DNA of 64,000 bases from positions 2,014,501 through 2,078,500 of the forward strand of contig NZ_CP016538.2 of NCBI RefSeq assembly GCF_001687625.2, read 5' to 3'. Under the pieces are notes generated by a model. That model was not told the DNA's origin, did no database searches, and worked only from the letters and a program-made list of their open reading frames with translations. The stretch is from Planococcus maritimus (lineage in GTDB: Bacteria; Bacillota; Bacilli; Bacillales_A; Planococcaceae). The translations under genes were made by a program, and so were the position numbers. Shown piece after piece: positions 1 to 11,090 of the stretch; the stretch's first letter is position 1; every line of letters begins with the position of its first letter.

Positions 1-787
1 ATGTCTCAGCACCGCAAGCTCTTGCGAACAATTGGTGGCCGAGGCAAATTCCGAAAATCGGTACTTGGCCGAGCAATTCACTGACAACGTCCACACATTC
101 CGGAACGTTTTTCGGGTCTCCCGGGCCGTTCGACAGCATAACGCCGTCCGGTCCCCAAGCGAGGATTTCCTGGGCGCTCGTGTTATGCGGCACGACAATT
201 ACATCACATTTGCGTTTGTTTAATTCACGTAAAATTCCGTGCTTCATGCCGTAATCGATTAACACGACACGCTTGCCGCGTCCCGGGCTTGGATAAGGGC
301 GCGTAATCGACACTTGCGCCACTTGGTCTGTCGGCAAGGCCGTTTCGTTCAGCTTCTCAATCACTTGTCCCACATCCGGTTCTTCTCCGGCAGCCGTTAA
401 GATGCCCTTAATCGATCCGTTGACGCGAATTAGCCGGGTCAGCTTGCGAGTGTCGATTCCGGCGATGCCCGGAATGCCTTTTTTCTCAAGCAATTCGCTT
501 AAAGTCATCGTATTCCTGAAATTTGAAGGGAAATCCGCCGCTTCCCTTACGACCATGCCTTTGACGGCCGGGTCAATCGATTCAAAGTCATCGCTGTTGA
601 TGCCGTAATTGCCTTGCAGCGGGTAAGTCATCGTAACGATTTGTCCGCAATAAGATGGATCCGACAAAATTTCTTGGTAACCAGTCATGCTGGTGTTAAA
701 CACCACTTCCCCGAACGATGCCGATTGTGCGCCGAATGCTTCCCCTGCGAATACTGTGCCGTCTTCTAAGATCAAATAACGTTTCAT
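1..787 (-). CDS. carA: Carbamoyl-phosphate synthase small (glutaminase) subunit, partial
   Basis: Glutamine amidotransferase subunit that supplies ammonia to the large subunit for carbamoyl phosphate, the first step of UMP synthesis. The start is seen and the 3' part runs off the window: about 262 codons of a family length near 360. The N-terminus begins [19 protein letters not shown], typical of CarA. Near the window edge the class I amidotransferase nucleophile motif GICLGHQ is visible, with Cys at about residue 248. The start ATG overlaps the pyrC stop (ATGA), so the two are translationally coupled. It is the last visible gene of the pyr operon, so it is taken as the pyrimidine-regulated paralogue (pyrAA type). 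Confidence 0.95.
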   Translation of the reverse strand, partial: MKRYLILEDGTVFAGEAFGAQSASFGEVVFNTSMTGYQEILSDPSYCGQIVTMTYPLQGNYGINSDDFESIDPAVKGMVVREAADFPSNFRNTMTLSELLEKKGIPGIAGIDTRKLTRLIRVNGSIKGILTAAGEEPDVGQVIEKLNETALPTDQVAQVSITRPYPSPGRGKRVVLIDYGMKHGILRELNKRKCDVIVVPHNTSAQEILAWGPDGVMLSNGPGDPKNVPECVDVVSELLGQVPIFGICLGHQLFARACGAET

Positions 788-2061
788 CAGTTTTCCTCCT
801 GCCATACGATGTCACCGCCGAAAATGGTCATCACTGGCCAGCCGGTGCAAGTTTGTCCGCCAAATGGCGTATTTGTTCCTTTGGAAAGAAAGTCTTCCGT
901 GCGGATTTCCTGTTGTTTATTCAAATCGAGAAGCACTAGGTCTGCTACTTGCCCTCCCTCAATCGTCCCGTAAGGAAGACCGAACACATCTGCCGGCTTT
1001 TTGGTCAGCCAGCCGATCAATTGTGCCAGAGTCCATTTGCCGCTTTGGACGAACTCCGTGTAAAGCAGTGGAAACGCTGTTTCAAAGCCGACGATGCCGA
1101 ATGGCGCTTTTTCCATGCCGTTCGCTTTTTCTTCCGCTGCATGAGGTGCGTGGTCTGTCGCAATGAAATCGAGTGTGCCGTCGAGTAGCCCCGCATGAAG
1201 CGCTTCGTAATCTTCTCGTGCGCGAAGCGGTGGGTTCATTTTATAGTTTGCATCGTCACCTGGAATGTCATCTTCCGTCAGTAACAGATGGTGCGGTGTC
1301 ACTTCCGCCGTCACACGAACGCCAGCTCGTTTTGCATCGCGGATGACGCGGACCGATTCTTTCGTGCTGACGTGGCAGACGTGATAATGAGCGCCTGCTG
1401 CTTCAGCGAGCAGGATGTCGCGCGCGATATGGACTGATTCTGCAACGGACGGGATTCCAGGTAGTCCAAGTTCACGGCTCCTTTTGCCATCATGCATAAC
1501 GCCGCCGTAGATCAAACTATTGTCTTCGCAATGTGCGACGACCGCCATATCGAGTTCGGCCGCTTCTTTCATCGTCTCAAGCATCATTGCCGCTTCCTGT
1601 ATACCGACACCGTCGTCGGTGAATGCAAACGCGCCGTGTTGTTTTAGTTCTTTTAGATTGGTGCGTTCTTTGCCTGCTTCGCGGATGGTGATCGATGCAT
1701 ACGGCAAAACTCGGATGAGCGCATTTTTTTCGATCAAGCCATTGACGTGATCGAGATTTTCCTTCGTGTCCGGCACTGGCCGCGTGTTCGGCATGGCGCA
1801 GATAGTCGTATAGCCTCCGCGCGCTGCTGATTTTGTACCGCTCTCGATGGTTTCTTTTTTCTCTCCGCCCGGTTCACGAAGATGGACATGGACGTCCACA
1901 AATCCTGGTGCGATCATTCGGCCTTTGCCGTCGATTTCTGTTTCTCCTTGCGCTTTCAGGTGAGTACCGAGCTCTTCGATGCGGCCATCCGTAACGCGAA
2001 TATTCGTTTCCTCTAGTTGTTCCCCGTTCAATATATTTACGTTCTTAATGAATAATCCCAT
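787..2061 (-). CDS. pyrC: Dihydroorotase
   Basis: Cyclises N-carbamoyl-aspartate to dihydroorotate, step 3 of UMP synthesis. The 424-residue length is normal for the type I enzyme. It has the amidohydrolase metal motif [10 protein letters not shown] (His58, His60) after an N-terminal beta-sandwich segment, and the later FIATDHAPH motif that carries a catalytic Asp. The start ATG has a GGGAGAG ribosome site just upstream, inside the pyrB 3' end, and the stop overlaps the carA start. It is the fourth gene of pyrR-P-B-C-A and is expected to follow the PyrR attenuation of the operon. Confidence 0.96.
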   Translation of the reverse strand: MGLFIKNVNILNGEQLEETNIRVTDGRIEELGTHLKAQGETEIDGKGRMIAPGFVDVHVHLREPGGEKKETIESGTKSAARGGYTTICAMPNTRPVPDTKENLDHVNGLIEKNALIRVLPYASITIREAGKERTNLKELKQHGAFAFTDDGVGIQEAAMMLETMKEAAELDMAVVAHCEDNSLIYGGVMHDGKRSRELGLPGIPSVAESVHIARDILLAEAAGAHYHVCHVSTKESVRVIRDAKRAGVRVTAEVTPHHLLLTEDDIPGDDANYKMNPPLRAREDYEALHAGLLDGTLDFIATDHAPHAAEEKANGMEKAPFGIVGFETAFPLLYTEFVQSGKWTLAQLIGWLTKKPADVFGLPYGTIEGGQVADLVLLDLNKQQEIRTEDFLSKGTNTPFGGQTCTGWPVMTIFGGDIVWQEEN

Positions 2062-2062
2062 C

Positions 2063-2932
2063 TCAATCTCTCCCTTTCATTGCATATTCCAGTACGGCCA
2101 TTCTGACGAATACACCGTTTTCCATTTGCTTGAAGATTCTCGAACGCTGGCATTCTACGAGTGAGTCCGCGATTTCCACGCCTCGGTTAATCGGCGCCGG
2201 GTGCATAATGATGGCGTCTTTTTTCATTTTCTTCTCGCGCGCTTCTGTTAAGCCAAACTCTGTATGGTAATGTTCTTTGGAAAACAAGGCCGAGACCGCG
2301 TGGCGTTCATGCTGTACACGGAGCATCATGACGACATCCGTTTCGCCGATCACATCATCCAATTGATTCGTCGTGTCGTAGTCGCCGCTCCATTCTTCCG
2401 GACACACAAAGCTGACTTTTGCGCCGAGCTGTTTCAGTGCAGCGGCATTCGATTTGGCGACACGGCTATGAGCAATGTCCCCGACAATCGTCACGTGGAC
2501 ACCGTCAATGCGGCCGAATTCTTGATGGATGGTGTACAAATCAAGCAATGATTGTGTCGGGTGCTGACCCGAGCCGTCACCGCCGTTGATAACTGCGAGT
2601 TTGCAGCCTTCTAGCTGCTGGTAATACGCTTCTTCTTCGTGGCGGATGATGACCGCTTTGACACCGATTGCTTCCATCGTTTTCACCGTGTCGTAGAGCG
2701 TTTCGCCTTTTAATATGCTAGAAAAGGCCGTTTCAAACGGTAGTACTGACAACCCTAGCCGGTGTTCGGCCATTTCGAAGCTCATTTTTGTTCGTGTGCT
2801 CGGTTCGAAAAAAAGGTTGACTACCGCCCCTTCAAGTGTGGCTTTCTCTCCTTTTTCAAACTGCTCGGCACGCTTCAGCAAGTTCATGATTTTTTCGTTT
2901 TCGAGATTATCCATCGTTAACAGATTCGGCAA
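2063..2932 (-). CDS. pyrB: Aspartate carbamoyltransferase catalytic chain
   Basis: Condenses carbamoyl phosphate with aspartate, the committed step of pyrimidine synthesis. The carbamoyl-phosphate motif [12 protein letters not shown] is at about residues 42-53 and HPAPINRG near the C-terminus. The frame stays open to 3049, but that extension runs through the attenuator hairpins and is not family-like. The start is put at TTG 2932: an AAAGGG ribosome site lies 10 nt upstream, and the first residues ([14 protein letters not shown] after the initiator) align with the Bacillus PyrB start KHLTTMSELSTEEI. This gives 289 residues, slightly shorter than the Bacillus protein. No regulatory chain gene is present, as usual in Firmicutes. 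Confidence 0.93.
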   Translation of the reverse strand: MPNLLTMDNLENEKIMNLLKRAEQFEKGEKATLEGAVVNLFFEPSTRTKMSFEMAEHRLGLSVLPFETAFSSILKGETLYDTVKTMEAIGVKAVIIRHEEEAYYQQLEGCKLAVINGGDGSGQHPTQSLLDLYTIHQEFGRIDGVHVTIVGDIAHSRVAKSNAAALKQLGAKVSFVCPEEWSGDYDTTNQLDDVIGETDVVMMLRVQHERHAVSALFSKEHYHTEFGLTEAREKKMKKDAIIMHPAPINRGVEIADSLVECQRSRIFKQMENGVFVRMAVLEYAMKGRD

Positions 2933-2960
2933 TTGGCTCACGCCCTTTCGTTGACTGTAC

Positions 2961-2992
2961 AAAAAAACACCTTCCCAGGGGCAGGAAGGTGT
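2961..2992 (-). terminator. Attenuator terminator of the pyrP-pyrB spacer
   Basis: On the minus strand a 9-bp perfect stem (ACACCTTCC / GGAAGGTGT, 2967-2975 with 2984-2992) is followed by seven T. It sits 30 nt before the pyrB TTG start and downstream of a PyrR-loop hairpin, which is the arrangement of a PyrR attenuator. Confidence 0.85.
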
Positions 2993-3033
2993 AAGGAAAT
3001 AAGGGTAGACGTCCCCTATCCATAACCCTTTCC

Positions 3034-3049
3034 ATGCCTCTCTGGACAT
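3034..3049 (-). promoter_or_regulatory. PyrR-binding anti-antiterminator hairpin, second attenuator
   Basis: The minus strand reads ATG-TCCAGAGAGG-CAT. The 10-nt loop is identical to that at 5056-5071, while the closing stem differs (ATG/CAT here, CAG/CTG there). Such compensation with loop identity is what a conserved PyrR RNA site predicts. UMP-bound PyrR would stabilise this hairpin and allow the terminator at 2961-2992 to form. Confidence 0.85.
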
Positions 3050-3065
3050 TCCTTAAAAGGTAAGT

Positions 3066-4355
3066 TTATTCAGTTCCATCATCCAGTTCCTGTTTTTCAA
3101 GTCCTGGCAAGATCAAGTTCAAGATGACTCCGACGATGGCAGCTAGCGCCATGCCTTCGATGGCAAACGATTCGCTGAACTCGAGTTTCGCGCCGCCAAT
3201 CCCGATGACCAAGATGACCGACGAGATGACCAAATTCCGATTGTTGCCGAAGTCGATGCCGTTATCGACAAGCATGCGAAGCCCTGATGAAGCGATGATG
3301 CCGAACAGCAGAATCGAGATGCCGCCAAGCACCGCTGTTGGAATTGTGTCGATAACTGCCATCAGCTTTCCGAAGAACGAGAACAAAATAGCGAATACGG
3401 CTGCGCCAAGGATGACATACACGCTGAACACTTTCGTGATGGCGAGGACGCCAATGTTCTCGCCGTAAGTTGTCTTCGGTGGCCCTCCAACGAGCGAGGA
3501 GATGAATGTCCCGATACCGTCACCTAAAATCGAGCGATGAAGGCCCGGGTCTTTTATGTAATTGCGGTCAACGATTTTGCCGAGGACCAGCTGGTGCCCG
3601 ATATGCTCAGAGATCGTGACGATGGCGATTGGCACCATGACGAACAACAAGGTTGGCGTCACTTGGAAAGAGTAATCGATTCCCGGCAGCAAAAATTCTG
3701 GTACTTGGAACCAACTAGCAGCTGCCACTGGGGCGAAGTCGATAATGCCGATCAGTGTAGAGTAAGCGTAACCTGCAATGATACCGATCAAAATCGGCAT
3801 GAGCGAGATGATGTTCTTGAAGTAAATATTGCAGATGATAGCCGTAGCGAGCGTGACAAGTGCGGCTGAGAAATGCAGCAGGCTGTATTCAGAGCCGCCA
3901 TCAGCTGTCGGGATGTTCATGGCCATATCCACCGCTGTTCCAGACAATGCCAGCCCGATGACGATAATGACTGGGCCGACAACGATTGGCGGCAATAGTT
4001 TCATGAGCCATTTATAACCGGTCTTCCAAATAATCAATGACACGAGCGCGTAAACTAGCGAGACGAACATAGCGCCGATCATTGCCGATCCGATGCCGCC
4101 AGTTTCCGTGGCGATCTGTATCGGGACGATAAAGGCGAAGGATGATCCAAGATATGCTGGTACTTTGAACTGTGTGATGAGGACGAAAATGATGGTCGCG
4201 ATGCCACTCGTCAATAATGCAATCGCAGGACTCAAACCGACCAGTTGCGGCACCAGAATCGTTGCGCCGAACATGGCGAACATGTGCTGCAGGCTGAGGG
4301 AAATCCATTGTCCTGTTTTGGGTTTATCGTGGATGTCTAAAATGGCATTGCTCAA
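3066..4355 (-). CDS. pyrP: Uracil permease (NCS2 family)
   Basis: Membrane uracil importer, 429 residues, with about 12-14 hydrophobic segments. The N-terminal QHMFAMFGATILVP stretch is typical of nucleobase:cation symporter-2 uracil permeases. A second conserved region, including GGPPKTTYGENIGVLA, lies in the middle. The start is TTG at 4355, with AGGGGAG seven nt upstream. It lies 29 bp downstream of pyrR with no room for an attenuator, so it is probably controlled together with pyrR. Salvage uptake thus shares the operon with de novo synthesis, as in Bacillus. Confidence 0.94.
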   Translation of the reverse strand: MSNAILDIHDKPKTGQWISLSLQHMFAMFGATILVPQLVGLSPAIALLTSGIATIIFVLITQFKVPAYLGSSFAFIVPIQIATETGGIGSAMIGAMFVSLVYALVSLIIWKTGYKWLMKLLPPIVVGPVIIVIGLALSGTAVDMAMNIPTADGGSEYSLLHFSAALVTLATAIICNIYFKNIISLMPILIGIIAGYAYSTLIGIIDFAPVAAASWFQVPEFLLPGIDYSFQVTPTLLFVMVPIAIVTISEHIGHQLVLGKIVDRNYIKDPGLHRSILGDGIGTFISSLVGGPPKTTYGENIGVLAITKVFSVYVILGAAVFAILFSFFGKLMAVIDTIPTAVLGGISILLFGIIASSGLRMLVDNGIDFGNNRNLVISSVILVIGIGGAKLEFSESFAIEGMALAAIVGVILNLILPGLEKQELDDGTE

Positions 4356-4384
4356 GTTGTTTCTCCCCTGTCTATGTAGATTCG

Positions 4385-5074
<690 letters not shown>

Positions 5075-5107
5075 TTAAAGGTGATGCGTATTCAGTTGAC
5101 TGGTCTA

Positions 5108-5137
5108 AGTATAAAGAACAGCTCTTTCGTTTGTCAA
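5108..5137 (-). promoter_or_regulatory. Sigma-A promoter of the pyr operon
   Basis: On the minus strand, consensus -35 TTGACA (5132-5137) and -10 TATACT (5108-5113) are separated by 18 nt. It lies within 10 bp of the rluD stop codon and upstream of the PyrR leader. Confidence 0.85.
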
Positions 5138-5143
5138 CCCCAT

Positions 5144-6046
5144 TTAGCGGAGAGTCTCGAGCAGTTCCTCGAATTCAGCCGGCAAAGGCGCTGAAAATTC
5201 CAGGTATTCCTTTGTCCGCGGATGGATAAAGCCGATGACCGCTGCATGCAAAGCCTGGCCGCCGATATCCATCGTTTTTCTCGGGCCATATTTTGGATCC
5301 CCTACAAGCGGGAAGCCGATATAACGCATGTGTACACGAATCTGATGCGTACGGCCTGTTTCAAGACGGCATTCCACTAAAGTGAAATCCCCGAAACGCT
5401 CGAGTACGGTAAAATGAGTCACTGCGTGCTTGCCTTTGTCGACGACCGCCATTTTTTGGCGCTCTTTCGGGTCTCTCGCAATCGGCGCATCGACTGTGCC
5501 TTTATCATGGGCGATATGTCCATGGACCAGTGCAATATACTTGCGCGTCACGGATTTTTCAACCAATTGGTCCACCAATGAAGCATGGGCAAGGTCGTTT
5601 TTCGCTACCATCAACAAGCCAGACGTATCCTTGTCGATACGGTGGACAATCCCAGGACGGACGATGCCATTAATGCCCGACAAATCGGTGCAATGATACA
5701 TCAAGCCGTTGACCAGTGTGCCATTGGCATGTCCTGGGGCCGGGTGGACGACCATGCCTTTCGGTTTGTTGACGACGAGTACATCTTCATCTTCATAAAC
5801 GACATCAAGGTTCAGGTTTTCCGGTTCAGCGTCTAATTCTTCCAATAACGGCGGATTGATAGCGATTTCGTCTTCAAGCCGCACTTTGTAATTCGGTTTG
5901 ACCGTTGCGCCATTCACTTTAATATGGCCATCTTTGACCCAATTGCTAATTTGTGAACGCGACCATTCTTCGTCGATAGCCGAAATAACTTTGTCGATTC
6001 GCTCGCCTTTTTGTTCTTCTGTAATGTGTATCGTCAATTCTTCCAT
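5144..6046 (-). CDS. rluD: 23S rRNA pseudouridine synthase, RluD family (YlyB-like)
   Basis: Isomerises uridine in large-subunit rRNA. An N-terminal S4 RNA-binding domain (about residues 13-70) is followed by the RluA/RluD catalytic domain with VHRIDKDTSGL; the predicted catalytic Asp is residue 138. The length, 300 aa, is normal. It overlaps the lspA stop by one base, so the two are coupled. The lspA-rluD-pyrR order matches Bacillus and Staphylococcus. Family assignment is firm; the exact modified uridine is not shown by sequence. Confidence 0.92.
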   Translation of the reverse strand: MEELTIHITEEQKGERIDKVISAIDEEWSRSQISNWVKDGHIKVNGATVKPNYKVRLEDEIAINPPLLEELDAEPENLNLDVVYEDEDVLVVNKPKGMVVHPAPGHANGTLVNGLMYHCTDLSGINGIVRPGIVHRIDKDTSGLLMVAKNDLAHASLVDQLVEKSVTRKYIALVHGHIAHDKGTVDAPIARDPKERQKMAVVDKGKHAVTHFTVLERFGDFTLVECRLETGRTHQIRVHMRYIGFPLVGDPKYGPRKTMDIGGQALHAAVIGFIHPRTKEYLEFSAPLPAEFEELLETLR

Positions 6047-6519
6047 TAAGACACCTTTTTCTTTTGTTGTTTTTCATCCATGATCACATAAATGACCATT
6101 AAGACGACACCAATGGTCAATGCGGCATCGGCCACATTGAAGATCGGAAAATCATAATTGATTACTGGAATCAGCACATCGACAAAATCGACGACTTCAC
6201 CACGGTACATCCGGTCGATGAAATTACCGATGGCGCCCCCCAACAGCATCATTAGCGCCAGCTGAAACAGCGGCTGCCCTTTTGCATGCTTATGGAAATA
6301 ATAGAGGATCGCTGCGATGACTATGACAGTGATGATAGCAAATAGCCACATTTGTCCTTCCAACATTCCCCAGGCCGCGCCGCGATTGCGGTGGGACAGC
6401 CAACCGAGAAACGGTTCGAGTACTGGAATTCGTTCACCGAGTTCCATGTTTTTAACGACCAGCCATTTGGTCCATTGATCCAACGCGATAATAAGTAGCG
6501 CAATCCCATAATAAATCAC
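6046..6519 (-). CDS. lspA: Lipoprotein signal peptidase (signal peptidase II)
   Basis: Membrane aspartic protease that removes signal peptides from prolipoproteins after diacylglyceryl transfer. Four hydrophobic segments are seen. The two active-site Asp are in [15 protein letters not shown] and [11 protein letters not shown]. The frame is open six codons further up, but GGAGG lies eight nt before GTG 6519, and that start aligns with the Bacillus LspA N-terminus ([14 protein letters not shown]), giving 157 residues. A likely client in this window is the lipoprotein CtaC. Confidence 0.95.
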   Translation of the reverse strand: MIYYGIALLIIALDQWTKWLVVKNMELGERIPVLEPFLGWLSHRNRGAAWGMLEGQMWLFAIITVIVIAAILYYFHKHAKGQPLFQLALMMLLGGAIGNFIDRMYRGEVVDFVDVLIPVINYDFPIFNVADAALTIGVVLMVIYVIMDEKQQKKKVS

Positions 6520-6581
6520 TTGTATTTCCTCCGTCATTCATCAGTCTATTCATTTTAACACAGAGCGGGCGAAAAAAGAAA

Positions 6582-6614
6582 AAAGTCCGAAAACCGGATA
6601 ACCGGTTTTCGGAC
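6582..6614 (-). terminator. Intrinsic terminator after ileS
   Basis: Minus strand: a 13-bp perfect stem GTCCGAAAACCGG / CCGGTTTTCGGAC around a 4-nt loop, followed by a run of T. It separates ileS from lspA. Confidence 0.9.
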
Positions 6615-6623
6615 CGTTCAAAC

Positions 6624-9386
6624 TTAAGCGTATTCGATTTCGACTACTTCCGCACAGCGCGGGCATAGTTCAGGGTGTGCTGCTGATTCGCCAACATGTT
6701 TGGAAATCGTCCAGCAACGACCGCATTTCTCGCCTTGCGCTTTTTCGACAACGACCGACACTTCATCGAGCGTTAAAGCATTTTCCGGCGCTTGTTCTTT
6801 CGCGCCTCCGAATTCGTATTCGGAAACGATGAACAACTGCGCCAGATTCGAATCGATCGCTGGCAATAAGTTTGCCAATTCTTCACTTGCATAGACCGTT
6901 ACTTTCGCTTCCAGCGATTTCCCGATTGTTTTCGCTGCACGTGCTTCTTCCAAAGCTTTCAAGACATCGTCGCGGACGTCCATGAAGCGGCTCCACTTCT
7001 CTTCTAGGTCCTTGAATTCAGGACGTTCTGCGGCTTCTGGGAAGTCCGTCAACTGAACGCTTTCTTCTGAAGCGGATTCTAGGTAGGACCACATTTCATC
7101 TGCCGTATGCGGGATGATCGGCGATGCAAGTTTCACAAGTGCCATCAAGCTATCGTGCATGACCGTTTGCATCGCACGGCGATGCGGATGATCGGCACGT
7201 TCGATATAGACAACATCTTTTGCGACATCCAAGTAGAACGAGCTGAGATCATTCGCGCAATAGCTGTTTAATGCCAAGTAAACTGACGAAAATTCATAAT
7301 TCTCATAGCCTTTTTTAGCTGTATCAATCAATTTATTCAATTTCATGACCATATACTGATCCATCTCGCGCATATCTTCAAATGCCACGCGGTTTGTGGA
7401 TTCATCAAAATCAGCCAAGTTGCCGTGAAGGAATTTTAATGTATTGCGGATCTTGCGGTACACTTCAGATACTTGCTTGAAGTTGTCATCCGATACACGC
7501 ACATCTGCTGTATAGTCGACAGACGACACCCAAAGGCGCAGGATGTCCGCTCCCATTTGGTTCATCACTTTCGCTGGCACGATCGTATTGCCGAGCGATT
7601 TACTCATTTTGCGGCCATTGCCATCTAGTGTAAAGCCGTGGCTCAAGACGCCTTTATACGGTGCGATGCCATTAATCGCGACGCTCGTTGTAAGGGATGA
7701 GTTGAACCAGCCTCGGTATTGGTCAGAGCCTTCGAGGTAAAGGTCTGCCGGATATTGCAAGTCTTCACGCTCATCAAGCACTGCCTGATGGGAAGAACCA
7801 GAATCGAACCACACGTCCATGATGTCCATTTCTTTCGTGAAGATGCCGTTCGGGCTGCTCGGATGCGTAAAGCCTGCTGGCAATAATTCTGCCGTCGTGC
7901 GCTCGAACCAGATGTTTGATCCGTGTTCACGGAACAAGTCTGCGATATGGGCAATCGTTTCTTCCGTGATAACCGGATCGCCATTTTCTGCATAGAATAC
8001 AGGAATCGGGACGCCCCACACGCGCTGGCGGGAAATGTTCCAGTCTCCGCGGTCACGCAGCATATTGTACAGGCGGGTTTCGCCCCATGCCGGCGTGAAT
8101 TCCGTTTCATCGATTGCTTTTAGAATCTGATCGCGGAATGCATCGATTGATACGAACCATTGCGCTGTTGCACGGTAGATGACCGGCTTTTTCGTGCGCC
8201 AGTCGTGTGGATAAGAATGCGTGATGAACGACAAGCCTTCAAGTGCGCTCGCTTCATCGAGTGCTTCGGTGATCGATTTGTTGGCTTTGTCATAAAATTC
8301 TCCCGCGAATCCAGGTGCTTCGTCTGTCATGACGCCGCGCTCATCAACTGGGCAGAGAACATCCAAACCGTATTTTTTGCCGATCAAAAAATCATCTTCC
8401 CCGTGTCCAGGAGCGGTATGGACGCAACCTGTACCAGAGTCGGTCGTGACGTGTTCGCCGAGCATAACGAGCGATGTGCGATCGTACAATGGGTGTTTCG
8501 CCTGGATATGCTCCAGTTCTTGGCCTTTTACTGTGCGGACGACTTCGTACTCTGTCCAGTCCAGTTCTTTCGCCACTTCTTCGAGTAAGTCTTTAGCGAC
8601 GACGAATTTCGAACCGCCATGCGCGACTTCTACGTAATCCAAATCTGCATGTACAGAAATTCCAAGGTTCGCCGGGATCGTCCAAGGCGTCGTTGTCCAG
8701 ATGACCAACTTGACGCCTTCATCCAATACGTCTTTTCCGTCAGTAACTGGGAATGACACATAAATCGATGGTGATTTTTTATCGTGATACTCGATCTCCG
8801 CCTCGGCAAGTGAAGATTCACTAGACGGGGACCAGTAGACCGGCTTCAAACCTTTATAGATATAGCCTTTGTTCGCCATTTTACCGAATACTTCGATTTG
8901 GCGTGCTTCGTAAGAAGGTTTCAACGTGACGTATGGGTTTTCCCAATCGCCGCGCACGCCAATCCGCTTGAATTGTGAGCGCTGGCTGTCGATTTGTTCG
9001 TACGCATACTCTTCACAAAGCTTGCGGAATTCCGCCAAAGACAATTCTTTGCGGTTAACGCCTTTATTGGTCAATGCTTGCTCGATCGGCAAACCGTGTG
9101 TATCCCAGCCTGGAACGTACGGGGCATGGAAGCCCATCATGCTGCGCGAACGAACAATCATGTCTTTCAATACTTTGTTCAAAGCGTGTCCCATGTGAAG
9201 GTCGCCGTTTGCGTATGGCGGCCCATCATGAAGTACGAAGAACGGACGGTCTTTTGTGCGATCCTGAACTTTTTTATAGATGTCCAGTTCTTCCCATTTT
9301 TTCTGCATTTCAGGTTCCCGGTTCGGCAAATTGCCGCGCATCGGAAACTCGGTTTTTGGCATCAATAACGTATCTTTGTAATCCAT
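6624..9386 (-). CDS. ileS: Isoleucyl-tRNA synthetase
   Basis: Charges tRNA-Ile and edits mischarged valine. It is a class I synthetase of 920 aa: HMGH of the HIGH motif at residues 64-67 in [12 protein letters not shown], the KMSKS motif in [10 protein letters not shown] in the C-terminal half of the catalytic domain, then the anticodon-binding domain. The C-terminus has a zinc site (CGRCW and CPRC). The frame is open upstream to a TTG at 9482, but that part is the T-box and terminator of the leader. The start ATG 9386 has AGGAGG just upstream. Regulation is by the T-box at 9387-9645. Confidence 0.96.
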   Translation of the reverse strand: MDYKDTLLMPKTEFPMRGNLPNREPEMQKKWEELDIYKKVQDRTKDRPFFVLHDGPPYANGDLHMGHALNKVLKDMIVRSRSMMGFHAPYVPGWDTHGLPIEQALTNKGVNRKELSLAEFRKLCEEYAYEQIDSQRSQFKRIGVRGDWENPYVTLKPSYEARQIEVFGKMANKGYIYKGLKPVYWSPSSESSLAEAEIEYHDKKSPSIYVSFPVTDGKDVLDEGVKLVIWTTTPWTIPANLGISVHADLDYVEVAHGGSKFVVAKDLLEEVAKELDWTEYEVVRTVKGQELEHIQAKHPLYDRTSLVMLGEHVTTDSGTGCVHTAPGHGEDDFLIGKKYGLDVLCPVDERGVMTDEAPGFAGEFYDKANKSITEALDEASALEGLSFITHSYPHDWRTKKPVIYRATAQWFVSIDAFRDQILKAIDETEFTPAWGETRLYNMLRDRGDWNISRQRVWGVPIPVFYAENGDPVITEETIAHIADLFREHGSNIWFERTTAELLPAGFTHPSSPNGIFTKEMDIMDVWFDSGSSHQAVLDEREDLQYPADLYLEGSDQYRGWFNSSLTTSVAINGIAPYKGVLSHGFTLDGNGRKMSKSLGNTIVPAKVMNQMGADILRLWVSSVDYTADVRVSDDNFKQVSEVYRKIRNTLKFLHGNLADFDESTNRVAFEDMREMDQYMVMKLNKLIDTAKKGYENYEFSSVYLALNSYCANDLSSFYLDVAKDVVYIERADHPHRRAMQTVMHDSLMALVKLASPIIPHTADEMWSYLESASEESVQLTDFPEAAERPEFKDLEEKWSRFMDVRDDVLKALEEARAAKTIGKSLEAKVTVYASEELANLLPAIDSNLAQLFIVSEYEFGGAKEQAPENALTLDEVSVVVEKAQGEKCGRCWTISKHVGESAAHPELCPRCAEVVEIEYA

Positions 9387-9645
9387 TTTCCATTCCTCCT
9401 GTAGGCATAATAAAAAGCCCCCATCCCTGGAAAGGGACGAGAAGCTCGCGGTACCACCCTTGTTGCAGCTAAATGCTGCCAACTCTACACCGTAACGTGG
9501 CGGAAACGGGCCCGGTTACTTGCGTTCACCGGTCCAGCTCAGGAGTGATTTTCCAAGACGGCACCGTGCCAGGCTTCCACCGCCCCCGGCTCGCTCGATC
9601 GGATTTCCGTTTCGTACTGTCTCCATCAATGCGTTTATAAGTATG
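9387..9645 (-). promoter_or_regulatory. T-box riboswitch leader of ileS
   Basis: The minus-strand leader holds the conserved T-box AAGGGTGGTACCGCG (9447-9461), which pairs with the acceptor end of uncharged tRNA. A candidate ATC isoleucine specifier sits in the GAAAATCACTCC context. A terminator (CGTCCCT-ttc-AGGGATG region plus T run, about 9408-9446) follows. Uncharged tRNA-Ile would favour antitermination and ileS expression. This fills the roughly 300-base gap between ileS and divIVA. Confidence 0.92.
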
Positions 9646-9650
9646 TCGTA

Positions 9651-9679
9651 ATTATAGAAGCAGAATCATTCTCCGTCAA
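9651..9679 (-). promoter_or_regulatory. Sigma-A promoter of ileS
   Basis: On the minus strand, -35 TTGACG (9674-9679) and -10 TATAAT (9651-9656) are separated by 17 nt. Transcription would start near 9645, at the beginning of the T-box leader. Confidence 0.85.
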
Positions 9680-9687
9680 GAGCGGGC

Positions 9688-10215
9688 TTATTCCTTCGCC
9701 GCGTTTCCTGCTTCTTTCTTTTCGAGCTGGTCGATATTTTCCGTATCCAGGTCGTATTCAAGCAAGGTGTTCCAGTCTTCCGTTTCGATCAAGTCCAGTT
9801 GGGCTTCCACTAGCATTTTGAAACGATTGCGGAAGATCTTCGACTGCTTTTTCAACTCTTCGATTTCGGTCGCGATGCGGCGTGCTTTAGCAAGCGACTC
9901 ATTAACGATACGATCTGCATTTTTCTCTGCTTCCTGGACAATCAAATCCGCTTCTTTTTGTGCATTGCGGCGGACTTCTTCTGACGCTTCTTGCGCGACG
10001 AAGATGGATTTTTGCAAAGTCGTCTCAAGGTTTGTGAAATGGCCCATGCGCTCATCTGTCGATTTCATGCGCTCTTCCATTTCCGTTCTTTCTTTAATCA
10101 CTTTTTCATAATCTTTCATGATTTGTTCGAGGAATTCATTAACCTCATCTTCTTGGTAACCACGGAATGCGCGGCTGAATTCTTTATTATGTATATCTAA
10201 TGGTGATAAAGGCAT
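9688..10215 (-). CDS. divIVA: Cell-division / polarity protein DivIVA
   Basis: Curvature-sensing coiled-coil protein that marks septa and poles and recruits partners. The N-terminal lipid-binding domain begins MPLSPLDIHNKEFSRAFRGY, with the conserved FSRAFRGY turn. Long charged heptad stretches run from about residue 30 to 130. The frame is open 16 codons upstream, but ATG 10215 has AAGGAGAG before it and matches the family start, giving 175 aa. It is the last gene of the ylmE-sepF-yggT-ylmH-divIVA run. Confidence 0.95.
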   Translation of the reverse strand: MPLSPLDIHNKEFSRAFRGYQEDEVNEFLEQIMKDYEKVIKERTEMEERMKSTDERMGHFTNLETTLQKSIFVAQEASEEVRRNAQKEADLIVQEAEKNADRIVNESLAKARRIATEIEELKKQSKIFRNRFKMLVEAQLDLIETEDWNTLLEYDLDTENIDQLEKKEAGNAAKE

Positions 10216-10304
10216 CGTATCTCTCCTTACTCTCTGCATAGTTACACTCATTATACCTGTCATGGCGAGAAATTTCAGTATTATTCACCACATTCGAGCG
10301 TGTT

Positions 10305-11090
10305 TTATTTTTTCAATTCCAATTTGCCGACTTGCAGGCGAATTTTATCTTTTTTTGTACGTCCTTCAATCGCAATGATTTGCACGCGCCCAAAGCCTCT
10401 CGCTGAAATCAAATCGGATTCGTGCAATTCAAATGATACGTTCTCTTGTGCTGTCCAATTGACTTTTACTTTTCCGCCATTGATCAATGCGGCAGCTTTT
10501 TGACGGGAAATGTTATAGACCGAGCTGACGATTGTATCGAGGCGCAGCGAACTGACGGTATGCGCTTCTTCCATCCATTCCTCAATGACTGGGAGATAAT
10601 TAGCTGGATCGTCCACTTCTTCGAGCTGAACTTTCACTTTCCCGGCGCTGATAAAATTGGCGCGCAAATACGGCGCGACTTCCGTCATCACAGCGAGTTG
10701 CACCGTACCATCGCCAATCCGGATGTCCCCGAATTTCCCCCGCTCCAAGCCAAGCGACATAAGCGCGCCGAGTACGTCTGGATGCTTCAAGGTGACGAAC
10801 TTAACCGGATAGCGCAATTCGAACATGGTGACTTGGAAATCGCTTTCTTCCGGCACATAATACGTAGGATGCAATAAGACACGTTCTCGCTCAGCTTGCT
10901 TGAACAAGCCGGAAGCGGCCATTTTTACATCACGCGCGCCGATGAGCGATTGAACGATAAAGCGCTGGCGCGGGTCTAGGAAATCCGTTAACTTCGGTGC
11001 ATACATATCTTCCACATCCCGCAGCCAGTCTGAGGCTTGCTCGATAAATTGTTGTTCGTCTTTTCTAAAATGCTGGAATATCTCTTCCAC
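10305..11090 (-). CDS. ylmH: S4-domain RNA-binding protein YlmH
   Basis: Cytoplasmic 261-residue protein of the YlmH family. An S4 RNA-binding domain lies in the C-terminal third (about 180-245, around VYNISRQKAAALINGGKVKVNW). In Bacillus this family has been linked to ribosome rescue and to division genes by synteny. It sits between yggT and divIVA as in Bacillus and Staphylococcus. The 145 bases before yggT hold only a weak hairpin with a T run on the minus strand near 11170-11200. Confidence 0.9.
   Translation of the reverse strand: MEEIFQHFRKDEQQFIEQASDWLRDVEDMYAPKLTDFLDPRQRFIVQSLIGARDVKMAASGLFKQAERERVLLHPTYYVPEESDFQVTMFELRYPVKFVTLKHPDVLGALMSLGLERGKFGDIRIGDGTVQLAVMTEVAPYLRANFISAGKVKVQLEEVDDPANYLPVIEEWMEEAHTVSSLRLDTIVSSVYNISRQKAAALINGGKVKVNWTAQENVSFELHESDLISARGFGRVQIIAIEGRTKKDKIRLQVGKLELKK

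Noticed and set aside
2264..2551. 95-codon plus-strand frame inside pyrB
   Set aside because: Antisense shadow of pyrB with no ribosome site or family likeness.
2933..3049. 39-codon N-terminal extension of PyrB
   Set aside because: It reads through the PyrR hairpin and the attenuator terminator and has no family similarity; TTG 2932 fits better.
9387..9482. 32-codon N-terminal extension of IleS
   Set aside because: It translates the T-box and its terminator; the family start and ribosome site are at ATG 9386.
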